Shown: positions 38,601 to 50,103 of the stretch, piece by piece
Numbering within the stretch: position 1 is the first letter of the stretch
Layout: every line of letters starts with the position of its first letter
NCBI GenBank assembly: GCA_900660155.1
Contig: CABFPE010000703.1
Location: 138,395 to 202,394 of the forward strand
Length of the DNA stretch: 64,000 nucleotides
Origin: Hofstenia miamia
Taxonomy: Eukaryota > Xenacoelomorpha > Acoela > Hofsteniidae
Direction of reading: 5' to 3'
Program-made: the position numbers and the translations under genes
Notes under the pieces: generated by a model
Database searches by the model: none
Seen by the model: the letters and a program-made list of their open reading frames with translations, nothing else
What the model was told of the DNA's origin: nothing

Positions 38601-41600
38601 ATTCAGCAAGTACTTTGAACTCTAGTTTTGATTTGTAGTTCTAAACATCAATAAATTCAAATATATAGCCAACTAATGAACAAGCTTCTTATCAACTACT
38701 CCAGAGCAAAGGGGGGAGGAATCGATCTATCCTGAGCCATGGGTGGCCCATTTGGAAAAAAGAATTACAGGGGACGGATTGATAATTATTCAAAATATTG
38801 GAACTCTTTTAAAATTTCGTTGCTTTTCCAATGGAATTGATTATAAATTCTGAAGATTATTCTCATGCACATGACATTTTGCAAACAGTGTTATCAAAGC
38901 TAAAAGGAACAGATAAAAAAAGTATCCCTTACGATAAAGAAATAATACATTGGAAAATGAGAAGTCAATTTTTTTGAAAGGGGCAAATGGAATTGGCGTG
39001 CTCATAATCTCAAATTTAACAAACGGTTTCGGTTAATTTTGTTGGTACACTTCAAACAATTTGTAGTGGAAAAATATCGAATTTTATTGGATTTGAATTT
39101 TGATTCGTCATTGTGCTCATATTGACATACATTTGATATGTTAAAGCAATAGATTTTCAGTTGCTTTGAGAGCTTGATTTACATGAAAAAGTAGTACACA
39201 TTGCTCAAAACTAAATCAATAGAAATAAATTATAATATTGTACCTCCAGGTATTGATCAAATTCTTCGATTGCAGCGTTTTGAATTTTCAATATTTGATC
39301 TTCTAATTTTAGGACATTTTGTAAATCTAACAGAATGCTGTTCTTGTTGCTTGCCACAATCATCTGAGATGGTTTTTCTATCTTTGCTGTTGAGTATTCA
39401 GGCTTTTTAAAAGCTTGATTAAGTTTCTCGAAATTTTCTTCAAACTTGTGAAGATGTTCGTTTCGAGCACTCACCTGACTTAACTCATTCTAAAATATTA
39501 ATCTATAGTTAGTGATCCAAGTTGTGGTTTCCCATTTCAAGTTTTGAATGAACTGTAAACTACTAGTCTCCATGCAACTGTATGTCATCCTTAAAATAAT
39601 TTTTCCTAAAAGCTACCTTTTCCCAATGTATTTGGTGGTATGGAAAATGCATGAAAATAATACATCTTGGAATCCCTTATTGTTTTCAGAAGAATTCAAA
39701 AATTCAATTGGCATTTTGTATTCATTTTTTTGAAAATTTATATTGATCCTTCAAAATTAAATGCAAAATTTTTACAAGTTGTTATTGTGATAATTCGCAT
39801 TTGCAAATAATTTTTAGCATGAATTTTGGTTCTTACTCTATATATACTTGTACAGTTATCAGAATAACTAACCCTATTTGTAAACCTTATTGCAGTAGCG
39901 GGTTGGTCAACTATTTACACTTTTCTATGTATCCTACACATAGAGCGATTTTTCACATTATAAATTACATTCATATTCGCTTGGAAGGATTAAATGAACT
40001 TCATACTTGAGTGTTTAGTAATTCATTTGCATGCTGCTCATCACTTTTATTTTTTTCCTGCACGTATTCTCCAAAGTCATTTTCAATTGTTTGCAAGGTT
40101 TCACTCAACTCTTTAATTTTTGAAGTAAGTTCGTTATTATATTCTTGTAATGTGTTGTTTGCGTTGCCTTGTGATGTTAGTTGCTTCTTTGTTTCTTTAA
40201 CAACAGACTCTTTAATTGTAAGCTGCTCTTCTAACTCATCGATTCTGTGATATAAATCTTCCAGTTTTAAAGCATGTTCTTCATGAACTTTGTTCAGGAT
40301 TCCTAAATACTAAAATTTGGAGAGTTTGCACAATTTTAATAAGGAATTTCACGCTTTACTGCATTCTTCCAATTAAAACTAATTGAACAAAGTCAATGTA
40401 TAAAACATTGAATTTGGTATCTACATTTGGAATCGTGATTTTATATAATTTGATTCACAATCGATAGAAAATAATTTCACATAATTCCAGGTAAAATAGG
40501 TATGAGTCAAAGTCTTGGGATCCGACTATTGGTCTTTCATATATAATAATAACAAAGAGTTTAATAATTTTCATCAATCATTGTATTTATTGGAAATAAT
40601 GGTAATTGAGGCTATTCTTAGTATTTTCCAAAATTCTTTCAAAAATTTTATTCCAATTCCAAATGTTAGTATACCATCATGGATATCTGCGATGCTTATG
40701 CATACTTATACGTTGTATATGCATTATACGTTTCTACGCTGTAGTATGCGGAATACATCAGATAAAACTTTATCTAATTACAACTATGCAATTATACAAA
40801 TAGGTCACTTCAATATCTGCACTTGTTTTAGTACCAATTTTCAATCCTCTATAAAGAGAATTAGAAGTAAGAAAAATTGATTCAAAGAATGATCGCCTAT
40901 ATTGTGCATATTATTTAAGATAAAATAAGATCTTCTATATTTAGAGATTTTATTTACTATTTGGAAAACTGTTTAATCTCTAAATAGCGTCGATAAATAC
41001 ACGTTATATATACAAGAAAATTTTCTTTTCAGGCTACGGATTATATTGTCTTGTGGTAGTATAATCAATATTATAAAAATTGTAACCTAGCCGAGATTTT
41101 CCACAGATGAACTTTTTTTTCAGAATTAATTCCTTAACAAGTTTTGTTTCCATTGTCATATTGCATTATTTACAAAAGAATGTTGTTCAATTTTAGATTT
41201 ATACTTGGTTGTAGTAAATCGTTTTGTTCTTTCGTTGATCTTGTTTGAAAATTCTAGGAAGATTATGTAATTACAAAGTGGAAGTGATTTCTCAATTTCA
41301 AAAAATTTAGTAGCGGTGCTTATTTGAATTAACTGTTTAGGACTTTGGATTGATTTATAAATGAGATTCTTAATTTATGCATTGAAAAGTAATTGCATAA
41401 TGATTAATAGTTCAATTCAAAATACACAGGTATCATCAATATTATTGGATAAGATATTGGTCTTAGTATGATATTTCATATCATTTATATAAATGTCTAT
41501 AGTATGGTGTCTAGAATAGTGCCCTGTGGCATAACATTTTTAATCGGAAGCCAATTTTAAAATACTTTATTTATTTTAACCCGTTGAATTCTGTTAGTAA

Positions 41601-42359
41601 GTTAATTTGAGATAAACGTACACTATTATTTGCTATGACTATATGCTTAAGTTTTTCATATAATATTTTATGAATGTTTGATTCAAAAGCTTTGGAAATA
41701 CCCAAACAAGTATTTGCGACAATTTTTTTATCTAAGCAATTGCTCTAGTGTTTAGTAGCTTGGATAAGAGCATCGATTGAAGAAAAATGTTTTCGCCAAA
41801 CTGTGCATCAGAAATTAGATTATATTTTTGCATATGTTCGTCAATTTGATCTGATAAAAGTCTCTCAAATATTTTACTAATTGAAAAGGTTATCGAGATT
41901 GGCTTATAATTTGCGGTAATATTTTAACCAAGTTTCCAAAAACCCGGTGTTACATGTGTTTTCTCAGAAAGTCAAGGAAAATGCTAGTTTTGATGTATTT
42001 ATTAAAAATATAATTTAGTGGTTTACTAATAATAAAAGCACACTTCCAACGGTAGGTCGGCGCCCAGATCGGGCATTCAGCCACTGTTGAGTCTCTCTAC
42101 TGTCATAGTGACCCCGATATGCTTGTGGGGCACCTCAACCATCGTATGAATAGAAATGCATGAAAATCAACAACTTGTTGATTTGAATTCAATTGGAATT
42201 TTATTTATTTACATGTAGTTTTGTAATCACTTTACTGAATTAAGGAATGGGTAATAGCAACAAGGTTTTAGTATGAAAATATATTTCTAAAGCACTTAAT
42301 AGAAAGATTCACACGTGATTTAGAGTGTAGTTTTTCATCTAAATTTAAATGGAATTTAG

Positions 42360-42405
<46 letters not shown>

Positions 42406-42857
42406 TTCATTGAATGAATTTCTTGCTCATTGTCTGTATTATTTATGATATTTTAGATAATCAAAACAGAAATATCAAGTGTAGACAACTTTGACACTTA
42501 ACTGAATTGATGTCAAAATTTACTTCATTATGCTAAGTTTACAATAATTAACTTTCCGGTAGTTATGTGCTAAGACGAAAGTTTTAAGATACCTGCATAT
42601 GTTTGCCGAACTAAATCCCCACTTTCGTCACCTTCTAAGGCAGTAAACTGATCACAAAACACGCCGTTAAATAATTCATCTCTCAATTTTCCAAAGCAGG
42701 GCTTCAACACTCCTAAATATGGAATCAATCCATCTAAGACTTCAAAAACTCTAAGCAGTCTTTTAGTAGACACTCCTTCGGGTGTAGCTTCATTGAGAAA
42801 CTCAAGTTCCAAACTGAGAGTAAGATTTTTATCGATTGCTATCTTATTTTTGTTCAT
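31192..42857 (-). CDS. TSNAXIP1-like coiled-coil protein, 11-exon gene
   Basis: Exons in transcript order: 42857-42593, 40302-40007, 39489-39244, 38640-38305, 36932-36608, 36368-36208, 35386-35180, 34036-33872, 32473-32207, 31782-31566, 31367-31192. All junctions are GT-AG and phases agree throughout, giving 887 codons with the stop (TAG at 31194-31192). The start is the ATG at 42857; an in-frame TAA lies 27 bases upstream with no acceptor between. Residues ~30-90 resemble the TSNAXIP1 N-terminal region; ~90-380 are charged heptad-rich coiled coil; 409-421 carry C-x2-C-x6-C-x-H, a possible zinc site; ~550-650 include a segment like the TSNAXIP1 C-terminal half (F-x3-FQERY, then helical Leu-rich sequence). 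TSNAXIP1 is linked to sperm and cilia; a ciliary or germline role here is inference. A further exon in the 1.37-kb intron 36933-38304 cannot be excluded. Exon 1 is repeated at 47285-47021. Exon structure is well supported, family name less so. Confidence 0.8.
32611..32670. repeat. (GAT)20 microsatellite
   Basis: Twenty uninterrupted GAT units in the intron between exons 34036-33872 and 32473-32207 of the TSNAXIP1-like gene. Not coding. Confidence 0.97.
35126..35179 (-). promoter_or_regulatory. weak 5' splice site followed by an intronic G-run
   Basis: Exon 35386-35180 ends CAG and is followed by GTTTTT, a poor match to GTRAGT. On the transcribed strand, about 27-50 bases into the intron, lies an almost pure G tract (plus strand: GGGGC then a C-run, 35127-35151). 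G-runs just inside introns are known to aid weak donors through hnRNP H/F binding. That this one does so is inference. The tract also stands out in AT-rich surroundings. Confidence 0.45.
42366..42402. repeat. (TA)n microsatellite
   Basis: TA tract just left of duplicated block A. Confidence 0.95.
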
Positions 42858-44858
42858 TGAATCATTCGCAGATGTGATGTATTAATTCTCTATTTGTTAG
42901 TGCATTTCTTATCGAATTAGTTGGCATAGTGACCATTGTAACAACGATGTAATATTACAATACAAAATTCTGTACGCATGTTTCATTTCTTAAGACTTCT
43001 TTTTGAGTCACGGGTTTTTTTACTAATTAGAGAAAGAATTTATCATACCAAAATACGCGAATCAAATTGTGCAAAGTTCTTAATAATATTCAGAATGTAT
43101 TTCGATAGCGATGAAAGTTTTTAAGGTAATTAACAATTGGCCTCGCACCGAATAATTGGGTTATGACATGCCCCAATCATAGAAACTGCCAATAAAATAC
43201 TAATGTTCACAGATAAAAACTGGAAAAATAATTGCTTCATTAAAGCAGCATTAAATTTGGCGGATTTTTAATAATTAATCAATTATAATTTTTTTAATGT
43301 TATATTTCTAAACGAGCATACATATTTTTGACGTGATCTTTCTACAACACTTTAATCTTTATTTGGCACAATGTAATCCATGCATATTATTGCCTCTCGA
43401 GAAGATTGACTTATGTTTGAATTTCTCAACTAACAAATATTAGAAAGTATTATGTTCATTTGAAAAAGTGATGTGCATAGTTAAATTTATGCTGGTAGAA
43501 CAATTTTTGCATTCAGTTTGTTAAAGATGTAGGTAAAACTCTTGCTCAAAAAGTTTCTTTATATTTGCTATTTTTTGTTTGTGTAAAATTGTTTGATATC
43601 AAGACTTTGTTATCTTTTAAGAAATTGTTGTAGTATGTCAATAAATGCAAAAGAAAGAGATATTTTGCAGCTATTAATAGCCTAATTAGGGTAATGAGCA
43701 AAAATTTGTAAAATTTTGAAAAAAATTCACGTTTTCAATTGTACAATTATATAGAGAATTAGGAAAGCATTTATTATATTTTTATATATTTATGATTTTT
43801 GACAAAACTTAGCTCTTAGTTAATGTAACAGCTTGGGCTTATCTGGGGCGAATACCATGAAGACTTACCGAAGCACGATTGAATTTTAAGTGTGAATATT
43901 CCAGAAAATTTTGCGTGCATCTTAAAAAACTAGGCAATTACATATTTTTGCTTCCGTTCCCGCTCCCATTCACAGTAGGGCGGGAACGGCCCTGCACGAA
44001 TGCGTACATTCACACTACACATTTCAAACAAAATCAGGCTTTGTTGCTATATTTTATATATACAGAAGATAGTTAGGGAAACCTTACGAGGAAGATAGGA
44101 TCAAAACTAAATTTTTGATAAACAAATTCGCAATGCTTTCACCCAGAGCAGTCAGTTCTCGTGAGTTCGTCGTACTAATTCACTACGCTCGAAAGCATTC
44201 ATCGATGACTCGTCACGTACGAAATTATTATCGCCGCTCAATGCACTCACCAAAGAAGACCTATTAACGCTACACAAGTTCTTAGCGAATATAAAAAACA
44301 CAGCTTAAGAACAAGAACCCACTCCCGTCAACAATGCTAACACCCAATACGAGCAAGAATTCAAAAGCGCTCACTCACAAATTCCTATGCAAAATTTTGC
44401 AAGCGAACTTCGACAAATTGGTGAAGGAACAGACTTTTTGATACTTGGTTCTTCAATGCTTCGTCGTCTTAGTACACCAGGTCATATTAGGAATTCATGT
44501 GTATTATTAATTTGTATCGAGGTGCAACAATTGATGACCTTCTCATACATTAAACCAATACCCAGCCTCTAAAAAAAGAAGATCTTAGTCACAATTAGTC
44601 GCAACGATATCATGAAGACAACCTCACAGATAAGTACAGCTATTTTTATGGGTGAAGTTGCTCCATTCTCTTACAGCAAACAACTTAACAAAAAGGCAAT
44701 TGAGTTAAACTTTTGAATCAAGATGCTAAACTTTTTGATTACACTGTTCTTGACAACTTGCATTCCCCAAAAATTAGGAAAATATGCTCATCAGTTGATA
44801 AATATCTCCTAATGTCAGAGTAAAGTTCACTTTAACGAATTTGTTACTGAAATTGAAG
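42437..44858. repeat. 2,422-bp duplicated block, copy A
   Basis: It matches 46865-49286 at a constant offset of 4,428 with no difference noticed by eye. It contains exon 1 of the TSNAXIP1-like gene, a GC-rich hairpin and LINE ORF1 sequence. It is bounded by (TA)n on the right; a (TA)n tract lies about 35 bases to the left. Confidence 0.9.
43954..43989. repeat. GC-rich hairpin in block A
   Basis: CCGTTCCCGCTCCC, a 10-base loop, then GGGCGGGAACGG. The same hairpin recurs in block B at 48382-48417. It is strikingly GC-rich for this DNA and sits upstream of the LINE ORF1 sequence, possibly in the LINE 5' region. Confidence 0.55.
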
Positions 44859-44859
44859 C

Positions 44860-44862
<3 letters not shown>

Positions 44863-44916
<54 letters not shown>
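44863..44916. repeat. (TA)n microsatellite at a duplication border
   Basis: About 27 TA units between blocks A and the first 740-bp copy; a likely place for an assembly misjoin. Confidence 0.95.
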
Positions 44917-44919
<3 letters not shown>

Positions 44920-44921
44920 CT

Positions 44922-45661
44922 AAATTACTATTCGGGTTAAATGAGCGAGTCTAATGTATCTATGTCTGTAAATTCTTCAACTGAATCCATTTTTTGTAGA
45001 ACGTGTGATGATCACATGTGAAATGAGAAATTCTCAAGCCATTACATGTAAGCAATATGATTAAGCATGTATTCACAACTGCATTTGAACTCAGAAAGTT
45101 TTAGTTAAACATGGAATTTCTTACAGGTTCGAATCAAGAGGTATTGCACCACAATTTATGCTATAATTTCAATAAATTGCTATACAAAATAAATTCGATC
45201 AAACCAAAAATCAAATTTCAATATCAGGAACAGCCTATATGTCATGACATTGAATATCGATACAGGCGGTAATGATGGACGTTTATTTTCAGATATGAAT
45301 GAGTGATTGTTTTTACAAACGTTCATAATGCGCTCAAAATGGAAAGTACATGTATTTGAATAAAATTAGGAGTGCACGCCTCTCCTAACGAAAATTCATG
45401 CAGCAACTCGTGAAGGAATATTTCAATATAGCATTTCCTATCTCTGCATTTTGTTTATCAGCTGCTAGCTGTTTTTGAAAAAAAATAGTGTATTATGAAA
45501 ACATGTGATTGAACAACAATTTAGTGTAAATGAAACAGCGAATTAATTTGTTCTTTCATATTTTTAAAAAACTATAAACATTCATGATATCGAAGATAAA
45601 CGAAATTCAACCATGTTATTCTTCAGTAAAATATCCCACTTTTCAGGAAAATTAGAAGCGG
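44922..45661. repeat. 740-bp duplicated block, copy 1
   Basis: It matches 46100-46839 at offset 1,178; one difference was seen (C versus T in the CACAAxTGC context, 45078 region). It follows a (TA)n tract. No gene seen. Confidence 0.9.
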
Positions 45662-46098
45662 GGCTAGGCTTTCTGCAACTAGTTGAGATGGTTTTCGCCA
45701 ACAAATCTTGGTGGGAGTTTATCAGAGCCTTAAACTTTATTATTGTTTTTTGCTATTCTAACACATTTTAACGTGAGCAATAAACAATTGATTTCTTGTC
45801 CAATGCTAAAGGAATATTTTATTCCATTAGCATCTCAAATCTCTATATTATGTTTTTAGATGGTAACTTGTTCTTAAAAATCAATTTGTAGTATTATGAA
45901 GAGATGTGATTGTATAAATGAAAAATAAGCAAATTTATGGAATAAATTTGTTCTTACACATATACTGAAAATTTTTGATGATCCTAACATGGACGAAAAC
46001 AGAATACAACCATGTTCCTTTTCAGGTGAATAAGCCATTTTTCGGGAAAAGTAGGATCGTGCCTAGGCTTTCTGCAACTAGCTAAGATTGGTCTTTGC
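45411..46098. repeat. diverged tandem repeat, ~400-bp unit, two copies
   Basis: Landmarks recur in order about 400 bases apart: GAAGGAATATTT/AAAGGAATATTT, GTATTATGAA with ATGTGATTG, CAACCATGTT, then CTAGGCTTTCTGCAACTAG (45664 and about 46064). The two units are clearly diverged, unlike the near-identical 740-bp blocks. Confidence 0.65.
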
Positions 46099-46099
46099 N

Positions 46100-46839
46100 A
46101 AATTACTATTCGGGTTAAATGAGCGAGTCTAATGTATCTATGTCTGTAAATTCTTCAACTGAATCCATTTTTTGTAGAACGTGTGATGATCACATGTGAA
46201 ATGAGAAATTCTCAAGCCATTACATGTAAGCAATATGATTAAGCATGTATTCACAATTGCATTTGAACTCAGAAAGTTTTAGTTAAACATGGAATTTCTT
46301 ACAGGTTCGAATCAAGAGGTATTGCACCACAATTTATGCTATAATTTCAATAAATTGCTATACAAAATAAATTCGATCAAACCAAAAATCAAATTTCAAT
46401 ATCAGGAACAGCCTATATGTCATGACATTGAATATCGATACAGGCGGTAATGATGGACGTTTATTTTCAGATATGAATGAGTGATTGTTTTTACAAACGT
46501 TCATAATGCGCTCAAAATGGAAAGTACATGTATTTGAATAAAATTAGGAGTGCACGCCTCTCCTAACGAAAATTCATGCAGCAACTCGTGAAGGAATATT
46601 TCAATATAGCATTTCCTATCTCTGCATTTTGTTTATCAGCTGCTAGCTGTTTTTGAAAAAAAATAGTGTATTATGAAAACATGTGATTGAACAACAATTT
46701 AGTGTAAATGAAACAGCGAATTAATTTGTTCTTTCATATTTTTAAAAAACTATAAACATTCATGATATCGAAGATAAACGAAATTCAACCATGTTATTCT
46801 TCAGTAAAATATCCCACTTTTCAGGAAAATTAGAAGCGG
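46100..46839. repeat. 740-bp duplicated block, copy 2
   Basis: It is bounded on each side by a single N (46099 and 46840), as if a small redundant contig had been placed here. Partner of 44922-45661. Confidence 0.9.
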
Positions 46840-47020
46840 NTATATATATATATATACCAGTATTTATTATTTATGATATTTTAGATAATCAAAACAGAAA
46901 TATCAAGTGTAGACAACTTTGACACTTAACTGAATTGATGTCAAAATTTACTTCATTATGCTAAGTTTACAATAATTAACTTTCCGGTAGTTATGTGCTA
47001 AGACGAAAGTTTTAAGATAC

Positions 47021-47285
47021 CTGCATATGTTTGCCGAACTAAATCCCCACTTTCGTCACCTTCTAAGGCAGTAAACTGATCACAAAACACGCCGTTAAAT
47101 AATTCATCTCTCAATTTTCCAAAGCAGGGCTTCAACACTCCTAAATATGGAATCAATCCATCTAAGACTTCAAAAACTCTAAGCAGTCTTTTAGTAGACA
47201 CTCCTTCGGGTGTAGCTTCATTGAGAAACTCAAGTTCCAAACTGAGAGTAAGATTTTTATCGATTGCTATCTTATTTTTGTTCAT
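47021..47285 (-). CDS. second copy of exon 1 of the TSNAXIP1-like gene
   Basis: This 265-nt open exon, with its ATG at 47285 and donor GT right after 47021, matches 42593-42857 exactly, 4,428 bases away. No second copy of exon 2 follows: the next exon downstream on this strand is at 40302. It lies inside a larger repeated block whose edges are (TA)n tracts and a single N, so it is more likely a duplicated contig than an alternative first exon. Confidence 0.7.
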
Positions 47286-48547
47286 TGAATCATTCGCAGA
47301 TGTGATGTATTAATTCTCTATTTGTTAGTGCATTTCTTATCGAATTAGTTGGCATAGTGACCATTGTAACAACGATGTAATATTACAATACAAAATTCTG
47401 TACGCATGTTTCATTTCTTAAGACTTCTTTTTGAGTCACGGGTTTTTTTACTAATTAGAGAAAGAATTTATCATACCAAAATACGCGAATCAAATTGTGC
47501 AAAGTTCTTAATAATATTCAGAATGTATTTCGATAGCGATGAAAGTTTTTAAGGTAATTAACAATTGGCCTCGCACCGAATAATTGGGTTATGACATGCC
47601 CCAATCATAGAAACTGCCAATAAAATACTAATGTTCACAGATAAAAACTGGAAAAATAATTGCTTCATTAAAGCAGCATTAAATTTGGCGGATTTTTAAT
47701 AATTAATCAATTATAATTTTTTTAATGTTATATTTCTAAACGAGCATACATATTTTTGACGTGATCTTTCTACAACACTTTAATCTTTATTTGGCACAAT
47801 GTAATCCATGCATATTATTGCCTCTCGAGAAGATTGACTTATGTTTGAATTTCTCAACTAACAAATATTAGAAAGTATTATGTTCATTTGAAAAAGTGAT
47901 GTGCATAGTTAAATTTATGCTGGTAGAACAATTTTTGCATTCAGTTTGTTAAAGATGTAGGTAAAACTCTTGCTCAAAAAGTTTCTTTATATTTGCTATT
48001 TTTTGTTTGTGTAAAATTGTTTGATATCAAGACTTTGTTATCTTTTAAGAAATTGTTGTAGTATGTCAATAAATGCAAAAGAAAGAGATATTTTGCAGCT
48101 ATTAATAGCCTAATTAGGGTAATGAGCAAAAATTTGTAAAATTTTGAAAAAAATTCACGTTTTCAATTGTACAATTATATAGAGAATTAGGAAAGCATTT
48201 ATTATATTTTTATATATTTATGATTTTTGACAAAACTTAGCTCTTAGTTAATGTAACAGCTTGGGCTTATCTGGGGCGAATACCATGAAGACTTACCGAA
48301 GCACGATTGAATTTTAAGTGTGAATATTCCAGAAAATTTTGCGTGCATCTTAAAAAACTAGGCAATTACATATTTTTGCTTCCGTTCCCGCTCCCATTCA
48401 CAGTAGGGCGGGAACGGCCCTGCACGAATGCGTACATTCACACTACACATTTCAAACAAAATCAGGCTTTGTTGCTATATTTTATATATACAGAAGATAG
48501 TTAGGGAAACCTTACGAGGAAGATAGGATCAAAACTAAATTTTTGAT

Positions 48548-49286
48548 AAACAAATTCGCAATGCTTTCACCCAGAGCAGTCAGTTCTCGTGAGTTCGTCG
48601 TACTAATTCACTACGCTCGAAAGCATTCATCGATGACTCGTCACGTACGAAATTATTATCGCCGCTCAATGCACTCACCAAAGAAGACCTATTAACGCTA
48701 CACAAGTTCTTAGCGAATATAAAAAACACAGCTTAAGAACAAGAACCCACTCCCGTCAACAATGCTAACACCCAATACGAGCAAGAATTCAAAAGCGCTC
48801 ACTCACAAATTCCTATGCAAAATTTTGCAAGCGAACTTCGACAAATTGGTGAAGGAACAGACTTTTTGATACTTGGTTCTTCAATGCTTCGTCGTCTTAG
48901 TACACCAGGTCATATTAGGAATTCATGTGTATTATTAATTTGTATCGAGGTGCAACAATTGATGACCTTCTCATACATTAAACCAATACCCAGCCTCTAA
49001 AAAAAGAAGATCTTAGTCACAATTAGTCGCAACGATATCATGAAGACAACCTCACAGATAAGTACAGCTATTTTTATGGGTGAAGTTGCTCCATTCTCTT
49101 ACAGCAAACAACTTAACAAAAAGGCAATTGAGTTAAACTTTTGAATCAAGATGCTAAACTTTTTGATTACACTGTTCTTGACAACTTGCATTCCCCAAAA
49201 ATTAGGAAAATATGCTCATCAGTTGATAAATATCTCCTAATGTCAGAGTAAAGTTCACTTTAACGAATTTGTTACTGAAATTGAAG
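48548..49286 (+). pseudogene. LINE ORF1 remnant with esterase-like motifs
   Basis: One frame gives LTKEDLLTLHKFLANIKNT and then ASELRQIGEGTDFLILGSSM followed by LRRLS. A neighbouring frame gives YRGATIDDLL, then ILVTISRNDIMK. The spacing recalls SGNH esterase blocks (GDS, later an ND block); such an esterase is known in ORF1 of some CR1/L2 LINEs. The first block here reads GSS instead of GDS. Frame changes and stops make it a fossil. The same sequence is repeated at 44120-44858. Confidence 0.45.
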
Positions 49287-49307
49287 ATATATATATATAT
49301 ATATATA
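49287..49307. repeat. (TA)n microsatellite inside the LINE
   Basis: The TA tract separates LINE ORF1 sequence from endonuclease sequence and marks the end of block B. Confidence 0.95.
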
Positions 49308-49334
49308 TAAATAAAAGAAAATAAATTATTTATT

Positions 49335-49560
49335 GTGATGGGCGATTCGAATATCAGTTATCTGAAGAATACTGAAAGAGATAAGTTGAATTCTTTACTT
49401 GATACTGTTGATCTTAGTACAATTAATTCCAGTATACCAACTAGACTAAATAACAACTCTTCGATATTAATTGATTACTTTCTCGTTGAAAACATTAACG
49501 ATTTTAACTATGCCTGCAGCGAATGCCCCTAGTCAGATAATTGCATTTCATCTAACAACA
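49335..49560 (+). pseudogene. LINE endonuclease C-terminal fragment
   Basis: It reads MGDSNISYL, then PTR and SILIDYFLVEN. This matches the last part of APE-type LINE endonucleases, which carry GDFN and later ID(Y/H) motifs. Only this end remains, and a stop follows NYACSECP at 49530. Confidence 0.6.
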
Positions 49561-50103
49561 TAAAGCGTACAAACGGAAAAATTTGGGTAGAGATTCGAGA
49601 AAGGGATCCAGCGCTAATAGAAATTCTAAAAACTCGTCTAGAGAATCTATGGATAGCGTCCTTCTATTCGAGGATGTAAACTGCATAATTTATTCATTCA
49701 TTAACGACTTATATAAATTTGTATTTTCCAAACAAAAAAATTTTTTTAAACACGAAAATTGTAATATTATCAAATGACGCGATCTTCCTGGTTAACTCTC
49801 AACCTAAAAAAACTCGTCAAATGCAAAAATCGAGTTACAAAATTTACTTACGAAATAAAACTGTTGATAAGTGCCGGTTATACAAATTGCAATAAACAAA
49901 TCCAATATTGATTGTGCAAAATTCATTGTTAGTCCTTAACGTCATATCATATCATATCATCAATCACTGCATAAAACTAAATACTTTCCATCAATATTAA
50001 ATTTAGCTAATGTTACTCCCATATATAAGAAGATAAAGCTTTAAGATATTGCAATTACCGGCCCAAATCAATTATCTCGCCCTTTGCAAAAATTTTCTAA
50101 AAA

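Larger units (their letters stand above)
46865..49286. repeat. 2,422-bp duplicated block, copy B
   Basis: Partner of 42437-44858. An N at 46840 and a short (TA)n precede it, and (TA)n follows at 49287. Here the LINE continues into endonuclease and RT; after copy A it does not. Confidence 0.9.

Noticed and set aside
45120-45150. GGTTCGAATC, a tRNA B-box look-alike (also at 46304 in the copy).
   Set aside because: No A box or acceptor stem upstream.
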